Assembly: GCA_002496565.1 (NCBI GenBank)
Contig: DAKJ01000007.1
Span: 1 to 28,777, forward strand
Origin: Methanosarcina sp. UBA289
GTDB taxonomy: Archaea > Halobacteriota > Methanosarcinia > Methanosarcinales > Methanosarcinaceae
Direction: 5' to 3'
Length of the DNA: 28,777 nt
The stretch's first letter is position 1. Each line of letters starts with the position of its first letter. Below are positions 1 through 7,126 of this stretch, in pieces. The notes under the pieces were generated by a model, which ran no database searches, was not told where the DNA came from, and saw only the letters and a program-made list of their open reading frames with translations. Made by a program: the position numbers and the translations under genes.

Positions 1-121
1 CTTGATCACTATTATCTTGATCACTATTATCTTGATTTCTATTATCTTGGTTACTATTATCTTGATCTTCACTATTGTCTTGATCTTCACTATTGTCTTG
101 ATCTTCACTATTATCTTGATC
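1..121. repeat. 15/18-bp tandem repeats inside the partial secreted-protein gene
   Basis: Read on the minus strand, three 18-bp units of the type GATCAAGACAATAGTGAA are followed by units of 15 bp such as GATCAAGATAATAGT. All unit lengths are multiples of three, so copy-number change keeps the frame. The array continues to the left edge and probably beyond it. Confidence 0.85.
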
Positions 122-493
122 ATTTGTTGTGCTGCTAGAGCCTGAAGCCATGCTGTTTTTGCTGGCTTCAGTAAGGTTAATGATCTTATTCAGGGTAACA
201 TTTCCTGCTTCTGCTGTAGAGGAATTATTTGTTAGATTATCTACTGAACTTACATTGTCAGGAGAATAGTCATTTAGGCTTATACCACCGTTGATTTTCT
301 GGAGTTTTTCGTCGTTTCCAAGAAGGCTGAAATCAGAGAGTCCAATCAGCTCGGCTATGTTTATTTCAGCACTAGTTTGTTTCATATCACCGAGAGAAGC
401 AGATGTACCTGTAAAGCTGGGGAAAGTGCTGCATGTGAAGGAGAGAGAAACTAACACTAACCCCAAGAGTATTATTTTATTAGATGTTCTCAT
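1..493 (-). CDS. Partial secreted protein with a D-Q-D-N-S repeat tract (3' end outside window)
   Basis: An open frame starts at an ATG at 491-493 on the minus strand and runs 164 codons without a stop to the window edge, so the C-terminus is missing. The N-terminus (MRTSNKIILLGLVLVSLSF) is a typical signal peptide: basic, then hydrophobic. A Cys follows at residue 21, but the surrounding residues are not a clean lipobox. Residues about 33-123 are Ser/Thr/Asn-rich with several N-x-S/T sites. From about residue 124 the protein becomes repeats of the type (D)QDNS(E/D), encoded by 15- and 18-bp tandem units. I infer an exported, surface-associated protein with a low-complexity acidic linker or stalk. 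I do not recognise the family. Confidence 0.7.
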   Translation of the reverse strand, partial: MRTSNKIILLGLVLVSLSFTCSTFPSFTGTSASLGDMKQTSAEINIAELIGLSDFSLLGNDEKLQKINGGISLNDYSPDNVSSVDNLTNNSSTAEAGNVTLNKIINLTEASKNSMASGSSSTTNDQDNSEDQDNSEDQDNSEDQDNSNQDNRNQDNSDQDNSDQ

Positions 494-1090
494 TTTTAAC
501 CATCACTGTGATTCCTAATATGAACTAAGCGAGCTATAATTCCAGAGTTTTAAATTTTTAAATATGTCTAAAATACATGATATTGTTTTTAAAGTGAATA
601 TGTTAACTGTGTCTGTTAAATTCTTTTGAATTATCATTCTTTACATAAATTATTTATAATTAACTATAAATAAACTCTTATGTTTATAATACACAATCAT
701 TAGCATAAAAAGATCTCAGTATATTATCTAGAAGATGTGTCAATTATATATAATTAAGTTTTAGAAATTTATTTCTGAAGTTTATAATTAATTAGTAGGT
801 TTTACTATGGAAGTAAATAGAATAAGTAAGACAATTAGGGATTTCATTAAGAGTCTCACAGTCCAAAGTTAAGGAATTTTAACAGGACTATAATTATAAT
901 ATTTTATGAATAGAGTTTTGCGTGAACACCTTAACTTTTGAGGAGGACTTCACAACAATCTGCAATATCTGAAACTAAATATGACTGAAGACTTCAAGAT
1001 AACTGTCTTGAATTTTTTGTAAAAACCGCAAGACAACTACTATATCTTTGATTATTTGTTTGAACAAGAATAATGTTTTAGAGAGATATA
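494..1090. other. AT-rich intergenic region between divergent genes
   Basis: About 600 bp of strongly AT-rich DNA separate the minus-strand secreted-protein gene from the plus-strand gene at 1091. Several TATA-like stretches occur, for example around 745-755 and 887-905. I see no coding frame of substance and no RNA gene. It presumably holds the promoters of both divergent genes. Confidence 0.5.
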
Positions 1091-1633
1091 ATGGCCAAAG
1101 CAGAAAGCGACTTTCTGGAAATCGAAGCAAATCCCCAGAGTTATCAAGCACAATTATCGAAAAGCGATATTTTTGGAATTCTTCAGAACGATAGGCGAAG
1201 AAGTGTCCTGGAAATTCTCCGTGAGCAGGGCAGTCAGAGCGTACGCTCTCTTTCGGAAGAAATAGCCCGCCTAGAGTCCGGGACAGATGACCCTGAAAGT
1301 AACCTTCGAAAAAGCATATACGTTTCACTGATCCAGACCCATATTCCTAAAATGGAAAAACTTGGAGTCATCACCCATGACAGGAAACAAGACAAAGTAG
1401 AACTTCTCCCTATAGCCCACGACTTTGATATCTACATGGAAACTGTCGAGAAAGGCGATATACCTTGGAGCCATTTCTATTTAGGCCTAAGCATTCTCTC
1501 TGTTGTCGGCAGTGTCACAATCTATATAGGGATCTTCAAATGGGTTACAAGCTCTAAGTGGATGCTCTTTACAGATATGCTCTTCCTCTTCTCCTCAATA
1601 GCCCACATGCACTACGTTCGCAAATTTGAATGA
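1091..1633 (+). CDS. Winged-helix protein with two C-terminal membrane segments (DUF7344-like)
   Basis: This 180-residue protein appears to combine a DNA-binding domain with a membrane anchor. Residues about 23-110 look like a winged helix of the archaeal DUF7344 type. They begin SKSDIFGILQNDRRRSVLEI, which is typical of the first helix, and continue through a recognition region ending IPKMEKLGVITHD. Residues about 126-147 and 150-172 are hydrophobic and probably form two transmembrane helices. In haloarchaea and Methanosarcina such proteins are treated as putative regulators of unknown targets. The gene stands alone, with a weak GAGAG ahead of the ATG. A membrane-tethered transcription factor sensing the cell surface is an inference. 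Confidence 0.75.
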   Translation: MAKAESDFLEIEANPQSYQAQLSKSDIFGILQNDRRRSVLEILREQGSQSVRSLSEEIARLESGTDDPESNLRKSIYVSLIQTHIPKMEKLGVITHDRKQDKVELLPIAHDFDIYMETVEKGDIPWSHFYLGLSILSVVGSVTIYIGIFKWVTSSKWMLFTDMLFLFSSIAHMHYVRKFE

Positions 1634-2196
1634 ACTCTTATTTCGCTTGGACTTTCCTCTTTTTTCCCACGAATTTGCCAACGTCTTTCGATAGCGGTAA
1701 TCTCCCATTAAACGAATAAAACCTCTTTCCCATTGTCTTACTCAAACTCTGTGCTTCCTGCGGCAGTCAGCCTTCACTCCGCCTCTTATAACCCCATCCT
1801 TCTCTCAGGAATAATATATAGGAATTTGATCCCTGGATGAAAATCAACAGAATCTCTATGAAAAACTCAAAAATTTCGCACTACAGGTTATTTTCTGATA
1901 ACCCTATTTTTATTACATCTCATTAACGGTATATTACCACTTCCAAAACCACAACCTCTTCTGATGACGTTAATCTTTTATTACCACATTGAATTTCAGT
2001 TAATCCGCCAATAACTATATTAAAACGAGTCCAAGGGAGGATTAGCTCATATTTGCTAAGTTTAGGGAGTCTCACTGGAACCCCCAATGGTTTATACCCC
2101 AGGTTCGGATTCATCTCCAGTGACACCCTAGAATAAAAGTGAGCAATACTGACAGAAACTGGAATAGCAATAACTCATTTAGAAAGAGGATAAAGC
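1634..2196. other. Intergenic region, no supported gene
   Basis: About 560 bp between the winged-helix gene and the SipW-type secreted-protein gene. A 67-codon minus-strand frame at 1923-2126 has no recognisable domain, signal peptide or ribosome binding site and is not called. A purine-rich AGAAAGAGGAT at about 2180-2190 is the likely ribosome binding site of the gene at 2197. Confidence 0.45.
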
Positions 2197-2781
2197 ATGC
2201 TTAACAAAAAAGTTCTTTTGAGTATACTTATTATCGGCGCGGTTGTCGCTACGGCAGGTGCCGCAACATGGGCAACCTTAAGTGATTCTAGACAGGTTAA
2301 TGGCGATATTACAGCTGGAGAACTTTACCTAGGGGACCAGGCGGTTAACCCTATTAGCGTAGCAGCTACAGCGCCCGGTGATTCCGGCACCGAGGAACAA
2401 CTTATTACTATTGGTGGAAATCTCGATGGAATTCTGAAAATAGACGTTGATAAAGTGAATGTTCCCACTGAAGCTAATACTTCTGCTCCTATTCCGAATA
2501 CTGATAAATTAGGAGAGATGTTTAAGATAAAGATAAAGCTAACATCGCAGGACGGCACTCAAACTTACGGTTATGCGGCAGGAAGCGACACAGAATATGC
2601 ACTCCTCAGTGATAGTCTTACATTATCTAATGTTCCTGTGGATAGCGGTGCCACGTACAAACTTGTTACCGAATGGCAGATTGATGCACTAGCTAATAAC
2701 GGAATTCAGGGACAGACTGTTTCTTTCGATGAGGTATACACTCTTGAAAGCCGAGCCGGTACAGATAGATCGAACTCGTGA
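2197..2781 (+). CDS. SipW/TasA (camelysin)-like exported protein
   Basis: A 194-residue exported protein. The N-terminus MLNKKVLLSILIIGAVVATA, then GAATWATLSD, has the arrangement of SipW-dependent signal peptides of the TasA/CalY (camelysin) group: a hydrophobic stretch, small residues, then A-T-W-A-x-L-S-D and a phrase of the form VNGDITAGELYL. The rest is Thr/Ser/Gly-rich and beta-strand-like with no catalytic motif. In Bacillus, TasA forms matrix fibres and CalY has been linked to protease activity. Archaeal relatives are poorly characterised, so a surface or matrix role is inferred. An AGAGGAT element precedes the ATG. No SipW-type signal peptidase gene lies nearby. Confidence 0.75.
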   Translation: MLNKKVLLSILIIGAVVATAGAATWATLSDSRQVNGDITAGELYLGDQAVNPISVAATAPGDSGTEEQLITIGGNLDGILKIDVDKVNVPTEANTSAPIPNTDKLGEMFKIKIKLTSQDGTQTYGYAAGSDTEYALLSDSLTLSNVPVDSGATYKLVTEWQIDALANNGIQGQTVSFDEVYTLESRAGTDRSNS

Positions 2782-2815
2782 GCTACGTAGAATTTCTGAA
2801 GTAAAATAAATACTT

Positions 2816-2855
2816 GGGTATTTAGCGGCACTCAAAAAGTGCCGTGAGAATACCC
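2816..2855. terminator. Two-step hairpin downstream of the TasA-like gene
   Basis: GGGTATT at 2816-2822 pairs with AATACCC at 2849-2855. Inside it CGGCACT at 2826-2832 pairs with AGTGCCG at 2838-2844, closing a 5-nt loop. The two stems are separated by 3- and 4-nt internal-loop strands. It lies 35 nt after the stop codon, so a 3'-end or stability element is likely. Archaeal termination depends mostly on U tracts, so the term terminator is tentative. Confidence 0.5.
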
Positions 2856-3092
2856 TCTATAACCAGCAAATCATTTTTTCAGCCATGGGTCGTGAGTAAT
2901 TGACTTCTTTTACTTGAAAAATGAAAGAAGTATAATATTATTTTGCACAAACGAGCTCAATGCTTCAGATTCCTCTGGAAAATTCAAAATTTTATATCCT
3001 ATTTTTGATGTCTTTATAATCTGTCATGAGACACGGGCAACAGTGAAGAGCCATTATTTTTATTCAATAATCTAAATATGTAATGTGTTTAC

Positions 3093-3137
3093 TAAGCTGC
3101 GAACAAAAATCATTGATTCATTGATATTAATGTTTAT
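3093..3137 (+). repeat. Diverged 45-bp direct repeat, copy 1
   Basis: TAAGCT-G-CGAA followed by TGATTCATTGATATTAAT resembles 4784-4830 (TAAGCT-A-CGAA, TGATTCATTGAGATTAAT) with a few substitutions and a small indel. The second copy lies upstream of the TetR gene. This first copy has no gene directly behind it. Confidence 0.55.
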
Positions 3138-3177
3138 TACATCTGGAGCGCAGAGAGTTACGAATACCCTGTCCTTG

Positions 3178-3294
3178 ACAGGCTGTCCGATGATTACTAA
3201 TAGTAATAACTGAGTTTCTTCTTTTTCGATATAGGGAATTTAGATGACTTTTTTACATGTATTTGCCCTAAAATTGAATTGTCGGACAGCCTGT
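3178..3294. mobile_element. 117-bp MITE-like element with 13-bp perfect inverted ends
   Basis: ACAGGCTGTCCGA at 3178-3190 is matched exactly by its reverse complement at 3282-3294. The match continues imperfectly for about five more bases inward. There is no reading frame inside. The size and ends fit a non-autonomous miniature element, but I see no clear target-site duplication, so assignment to an insertion sequence family is open. Confidence 0.5.
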
Positions 3295-3632
3295 TTAGGT
3301 TGGGGATGAAGTGAACTCTTGCCTCTTATTGGTTTCGTTTAAACCTCAGTACCAATACTTTTTGTAAAATGAGGTTTCTTGATGTCATGGTTTCTTGGTG
3401 TCATAGCTATAGAAGTTGGTAATGCAACTCTACAATAAGTGCCCGCAATGAAATAAACTATGCAACATATAATTATTGTAACTTTAATTGGCGGCCTTGA
3501 TAGTAAAAATAAAAACATCCAATCGGAAATATGCATAGTTTATTCTGTGACAGGGCTTAGATCTTCAGGATTCCAGTGAAAGCCGTAATCCCCTATAAAA
3601 AATCCAGTGCAAAATCCAGATTGTCCCCTGTC

Positions 3633-3728
3633 ATGACTAGAGAAGAAAGAGGAGAGTTTGTAGAACTCATGTTGAATCAGGTAATAGACACCCTTAAGGA
3701 AGCCGGTATAGAAAAAATGGCTCTGTAG
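3633..3728 (+). pseudogene. Left part of a small gene split by an inverted-repeat element
   Basis: A frame beginning MTREERGEFVELMLNQVIDT runs 31 codons and ends at a TAG that lies inside the left terminal repeat of the element at 3719-4589. If the element and one copy of the 8-bp flanking repeat are removed, the frame continues from 4598 for about 15 more codons (GIEKI then DTLSPSMYGLEIHR) to a TAA at 4641-4643. The rejoined product would be about 43 residues, helical and charged. I do not recognise it. Upstream of the ATG the frame is closed at 3585, so the ancestral gene may itself be a fragment. Confidence 0.45.
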
Positions 3729-3911
3729 AAATCCTCAACAAACTTATTTCCACTAACTTCAATCTAAATTCGAAAAGTGAAACTGCCAGCCTGTTTCAGA
3801 TTTAGGCATATCATTAATGAGTTTTTACAAAGCCAGATTTTATTCCTTTTACCTAAAATTTACAAAATAGCTATAAATTATTGAAACTTAAGCTTCTTTT
3901 TGACCTCAAAG

Positions 3912-3920
3912 TTAATATAG
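3912..3920 (+). promoter_or_regulatory. TATA-like box for the tspO gene
   Basis: TTAATATAG lies about 24-33 bp upstream of the candidate start codons (GTG 3940, ATG 3949). This is the spacing expected for a leaderless or very short-leader archaeal transcript. No Shine-Dalgarno sequence is seen, which agrees with that. Confidence 0.4.
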
Positions 3921-3948
3921 TGAAGTACTAAATATTCCTGTGTCTGAC

Positions 3949-4431
3949 ATGTCTCAGAAGATAAACTTCTTTAAGCTTTTGGCCTCGATATTGCTTTGCC
4001 AGCTTGCAGGAGCAATTGGCGCGGTATTTACAGCCTCTTCAGTTGAAAACTGGTTTCCTTTACTTGAGAAGCCGTTTTTCAGCCCTCCATCATGGGTCTT
4101 TTCTCCTGTCTGGATTCTTCTTTATACGCTTATGGGAATTTCCCTTTATATTGTCTGGGAGAAAGGAGTACAGCAAAGAGAAGTGAAAATTGGATTACTC
4201 ATTTTTGGTATACAATTAGGTCTTAACATCATCTGGTCCTATCTGTTCTTTGGTCTAAGGTCTCCATACTATGCTTTTATTGAGATAATTCTGCTCTGGT
4301 TTGCTATTTTATTAACAATAATTCAGTTTAGAAAGATCTCAAAAACAGCTTCTTACCTATTACTTCCTTATATCTTGTGGGTAAGTTTCGCAATTCTGCT
4401 AAATCACAGTCTTTGGCTTTTAAACTCATGA
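3949..4431 (+). CDS. tspO: TspO/MBR family membrane protein
   Basis: A membrane protein of 160 residues (163 if the GTG at 3940 is used), about the usual TspO length, with five predicted helices. The family signature is clear: LEKPFFSPPSWVFSPVWILL around residues 39-58, then LYTLMGISLYIVW, and later NIIWSYLFFGLRSP. TspO proteins bind tetrapyrroles and sterol-like ligands and are linked to stress responses and porphyrin handling. The archaeal role is not established. I prefer the ATG at 3949 because the three extra codons from GTG add nothing conserved, though a leaderless GTG start is possible. The gene lies alone inside an inverted-repeat-bounded segment, which suggests it travels as cargo. 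Confidence 0.85.
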   Translation: MSQKINFFKLLASILLCQLAGAIGAVFTASSVENWFPLLEKPFFSPPSWVFSPVWILLYTLMGISLYIVWEKGVQQREVKIGLLIFGIQLGLNIIWSYLFFGLRSPYYAFIEIILLWFAILLTIIQFRKISKTASYLLLPYILWVSFAILLNHSLWLLNS

Positions 4432-4469
4432 AGATAATTATAAATATATTATAAAAAGTTACTAAAGTA

Positions 4470-4589
4470 GGCTCTGTAGCAATCTTACATTTATAGTATG
4501 CCAAATATTTTGAAATGGGCTTGTAGCGTCAAGTTTCTAGGTTAAATGAATCTAGTGGAAACGAGTTTAGATAGGATTTCTACAGAGCC
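4470..4589. repeat. 120-bp inverted-repeat unit at the right end of the tspO segment
   Basis: GGCTCTGTAGCAATC (4470-4484) and the inverse GATTTCTACAGAGCC (4575-4589) differ by one base. They could delimit a miniature element of 120 bp that shares its right end with the larger segment. No target duplication is apparent for this smaller unit. Confidence 0.4.
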
Positions 4590-4783
4590 AAAAAAATCGA
4601 TACTCTCAGTCCTTCGATGTATGGACTTGAGATACACAGGTAAGCTTAGAAAACAGATGTAACTAAACAAAAACACTCAAAGACAAAATATCAACCAGCT
4701 ACTAATGCACCACCCATACATTTGTCTGTAAAATTAATAACTAATTTATCTATCCAAAAACTTTAAATAAACAATATTTAGAT

Positions 4784-4830
4784 TAAGCTACGAATAGAAA
4801 ACCAAATGATTCATTGAGATTAATAGTTTA
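4784..4830 (+). repeat. Diverged 45-bp direct repeat, copy 2, upstream of the TetR gene
   Basis: Matches 3093-3137 over TAAGCTxCGAA and TGATTCATTGAxATTAAT. It lies 72-118 bp upstream of the TetR start, where promoter or operator elements would be expected. Its regulatory role is an inference. Confidence 0.45.
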
Positions 4831-4901
4831 ACCATTGAATAGAGAAGTTAAGATATTACAGAGTCAGTAAAATCTGAGAGAGTTATTTTCAGAGGAGACC
4901 T

Positions 4902-5513
4902 ATGAGATCTTTTACAGATGAAGAAAGAGAGATTATAAGAAGGAAAATTATAGACCAGGGCAAAGATTGCTTTGCAAGATATGGAGTCAAGAAAACGAGC
5001 ATCGGAGATCTAACCAAAGACCTGGGAATTGCAAAGAGTTCTTTTTATTCTTTTTTTAGCAGTAAGGAGGATCTTTTTCTACAGATATTTAAAGACGAGC
5101 GAGAAGCCCTAATGGATAGCTTACTCGAAAATTCCTTCCTGAAATACAGGACAGAACCTGATAAAGCCGTAAGGGCTTACCTTCATTACTTGCTGAATAT
5201 TGTGAATAACCATCCAATCTGGAAAAAAGTTTTCATAGAGAAAGAGTGTGCTGAGCTGACAATCTTCCTGTCTTCTGAAGAAAAAATTAGAAATATCCAT
5301 AGAGAAAACGTGGAAATAATTTTGCCTTTTTTTGAAGAGTGGGCAGATGCTGGTCTCCTGATAGACAAAAATGCCAGACTTCTTGCCGAAGCCACATGCG
5401 CGGTTTTTTCACTCACACGATTCAGGAATGAAGTTAGAGATGAAGATTTTCCGGAGATTATGGATTTTTTTATTGATCTCCTGGCAGAAAATATTGTAAA
5501 AAAAGACATTTAG
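4902..5513 (+). CDS. TetR/AcrR-family transcriptional regulator
   Basis: A 203-residue one-component regulator. Residues about 10-57 form the TetR DNA-binding domain, including YGVKKTSIGDLTKDLGIAKS followed by SFYSFFSSKEDLFLQIF. This has the helix-turn-helix spacing and the S-F-Y-x-F-F-x-S-K-E-D/E-L signature of the family. The remaining 145 residues are the helical ligand-binding and dimer part. A good GAGGAG ribosome binding site lies just before the ATG. The tetraether synthase gene follows on the same strand 95 bp later, so control of membrane-lipid modification is a reasonable inference. The inducing ligand cannot be read from the sequence. Confidence 0.88.
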   Translation: MRSFTDEEREIIRRKIIDQGKDCFARYGVKKTSIGDLTKDLGIAKSSFYSFFSSKEDLFLQIFKDEREALMDSLLENSFLKYRTEPDKAVRAYLHYLLNIVNNHPIWKKVFIEKECAELTIFLSSEEKIRNIHRENVEIILPFFEEWADAGLLIDKNARLLAEATCAVFSLTRFRNEVRDEDFPEIMDFFIDLLAENIVKKDI

Positions 5514-5538
5514 AGCTAAATAAAGCTATGAGGAGAAT

Positions 5539-5550
5539 CTCCTTAAGGAG
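5539..5550. promoter_or_regulatory. Perfect 12-bp palindrome between the TetR gene and tes
   Basis: CTCCTTAAGGAG is self-complementary and overlaps a second inverted repeat, GGAGAATCTCC (5532-5542). A related shorter palindrome, TTCCTGAGGAA, occurs at 7425-7435 upstream of the ferredoxin gene. It could be an operator for the adjacent TetR protein, or just a purine-rich leader structure. Confidence 0.35.
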
Positions 5551-5608
5551 GAACAGACTTTTTGAAAAAAAACCTGATTACTATCAATAATATGTATAAG
5601 GTATTTGA

Positions 5609-7126
5609 ATGAAACACATTTTATCTGTTTGTCCAGAGTGCAAAAAAGTTATTGATTCCACTTTGTTTGAAGAAAACGGCAAGATAATGTTGAAAAAAAT
5701 TTGTCCCGAACATGGAACATTTATGGACATTTACTGGTCGGACAGCAAACTCTACGATAGGTTCAGACGCTATTCTTATGTCGGCAATGGAGTTTCCAGC
5801 AAGTCTACTCTTTTTTCCGGTGGCTGTCCCTGGGACTGCGGAATTTGCTCCAAGCACAAAACAGGGACTTTGCTTGCAAACATCGATGTTACCAATCGTT
5901 GTAATCTCAATTGTCCGGTGTGCTTCGCTAATGCTAAAGAAAATGGCTTTGTATATGAACCAGACTTTGAACAGATCAGAGAAATGATGCTGACTCTCCG
6001 AAATCAAGAACCTGTTCCCTGCTATGCCGTCCAATTTGCTGGAGGAGAGCCTACGGTCCGAGAAGACCTTCCGGAAATTATTGAAACAGCCCGAAAACTC
6101 GGTTTTTCACAGGTACAGATTGCAACTAATGGTGTCAGGCTCGCAAAAAGCCAGGAATACTGTGAAGCTTTGAAGACCGCAGGGCTCCATACTGTATATT
6201 TATCCTTTGACGGAGTCTCCGAGGAACCATACAGAGCAACCCGTGGATTCGATGCCTTTCCTCTAAAACAAAAAGCTCTTGAAAACTGTAGGCAGACCGG
6301 CCTGAACAGTGTTGTGCTCGTGCCCACCCTGATAAAAAGAGTTAATGATCATCAAGTTGGAGATATTGTCCGCTTTGCGGCCAAGAATGGAAACGTAGTG
6401 AGAGGGGTAAACTTCCAGCCAGTAGCGTTTGCAGGTCGCATTGACCAGACCCTGCGCAAAGAACAAAGAATAACAATTCCCGATTTAGTAGCACTCCTGG
6501 AAGAACAAACAGAAGGAGAAATTCCCAGTTCAGCCTGGTATCCTGCATCTGCTGCAGTCCCCATCATCAGATTCGTGAGTGCGGTGCGAAAGGTTCCGCT
6601 TCCCGAGTTCACGGTGCATCCTCTCTGTGGAGCTGCCACTTATATTTATGAGAGCGAGGGAAGGCTAATTCCTATAAGTGAGTTTGTAGACGTGGATGGG
6701 TTCCTTGAGTTCCTTGAGAGCGTTACTCCAGAATTTGAGGGGCAAGGTTCTAACGTAATAAAACTTACAAAAGTTCTTTATCATATTTCGCGCTATATCG
6801 ATGAGGCAAGAAGCCCAAAGGATCTTAAGATAGTTTCCCTAATAAGTAATTTTCTAAAAAACGGCACAAGAGAACATGCTGCCCAGTTCCATCGAAAATC
6901 CCTCTTCCTCGGAGCTATGCACTTTCAGGACCTCTACAACCTGGATCTGGAAAGGATCAAATACTGCGGAATTCACTATGCTACCCCTGATGGCAGGGTA
7001 ATTCCCTTCTGCACTTATAACAATTTTCACAGAGAAGGAGAAGAAGCAAGGTATTCAAAACAGTATAGGAAAAATATGGAATTTGAGGGAGAAAACCTAG
7101 ATGTTAAGGAAAGAGAAGAAGCTTGA
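5609..7126 (+). CDS. tes: Radical SAM tetraether lipid synthase (Tes/GDGT-MAS family)
   Basis: A 505-residue radical SAM enzyme expected to couple the phytanyl tails of archaeal diether lipids, giving macrocyclic archaeol and membrane-spanning tetraethers. The [4Fe-4S]/SAM motif C-x3-C-x2-C is at residues 98-105 (CNLNCPVC), followed by the GGEPTV motif at 145-150. Extra cysteines occur as CPEC (8-11) and CPEH (32), resembling a rubredoxin-like iron site, and as GGCPWDCGIC (71-80). More follow near the C-terminus (PLCGAA, YCGIHY, PFCTYNN), consistent with the auxiliary clusters known in this family. A radical SAM protein in this context is encoded by MA1486 in M. acetivorans, reported as the tetraether synthase. 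That matches the ferredoxin and reductase genes downstream. Family assignment is strong; the products made in this organism are inferred. Confidence 0.87.
   Translation: MKHILSVCPECKKVIDSTLFEENGKIMLKKICPEHGTFMDIYWSDSKLYDRFRRYSYVGNGVSSKSTLFSGGCPWDCGICSKHKTGTLLANIDVTNRCNLNCPVCFANAKENGFVYEPDFEQIREMMLTLRNQEPVPCYAVQFAGGEPTVREDLPEIIETARKLGFSQVQIATNGVRLAKSQEYCEALKTAGLHTVYLSFDGVSEEPYRATRGFDAFPLKQKALENCRQTGLNSVVLVPTLIKRVNDHQVGDIVRFAAKNGNVVRGVNFQPVAFAGRIDQTLRKEQRITIPDLVALLEEQTEGEIPSSAWYPASAAVPIIRFVSAVRKVPLPEFTVHPLCGAATYIYESEGRLIPISEFVDVDGFLEFLESVTPEFEGQGSNVIKLTKVLYHISRYIDEARSPKDLKIVSLISNFLKNGTREHAAQFHRKSLFLGAMHFQDLYNLDLERIKYCGIHYATPDGRVIPFCTYNNFHREGEEARYSKQYRKNMEFEGENLDVKEREEA

Larger units (their letters stand above)
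2856..3939. other. Gene-poor, repeat-rich stretch
   Basis: About 1.1 kb without an intact recognisable gene. It holds a 117-bp inverted-repeat element (3178-3294), one copy of a diverged 45-bp repeat (3093-3137) that recurs upstream of the TetR gene, and the left part of a split small reading frame (3633-3728). A 65-codon minus-strand frame at 3339-3536 is hydrophobic at its start but has no other support. Confidence 0.5.
3719..4589. mobile_element. 871-bp segment bounded by long terminal inverted repeats, carrying a tspO gene
   Basis: GGCTCTGTAGAAATCC at 3719-3734 is repeated perfectly in inverse orientation at 4574-4589. The similarity extends inward, with 36 of the outer 45 bases matching by eye. 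The flanks GAAAAAAT (3711-3718) and AAAAAAAT (4590-4597) match 7 of 8, compatible with an 8-bp target duplication in an A-rich site. Inside is only the TspO-family gene and no transposase. A third, partial end (GGCTCTGTAGCAATC) sits at 4470-4484. It could be a cargo-bearing non-autonomous element, or a composite of two insertion-sequence remnants. Confidence 0.55.

Noticed and set aside
1..121. Regular repeats at the left edge as a possible CRISPR array
   Set aside because: Units are 15-18 bp, contiguous and without unique spacers, and they stay in frame inside a secreted-protein gene.
1923..2126. 67-codon minus-strand frame
   Set aside because: No domain, no signal peptide or ribosome binding site, and codon use unlike the neighbouring genes; probably chance.
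3382..3438. Short plus-strand stretch reading FLGVIAIEVGNATLQ, faintly like the VELGNTTTK phosphate loop of methanogenesis marker 14 proteins
   Set aside because: Only about 15 residues before a stop and no further matching segment; too short to call a pseudogene.
3339..3536. 65-codon minus-strand frame with a hydrophobic N-terminal part
   Set aside because: Lies in degraded, repeat-rich DNA with no ribosome binding site or recognisable family. Could be a real small membrane protein but cannot be supported.
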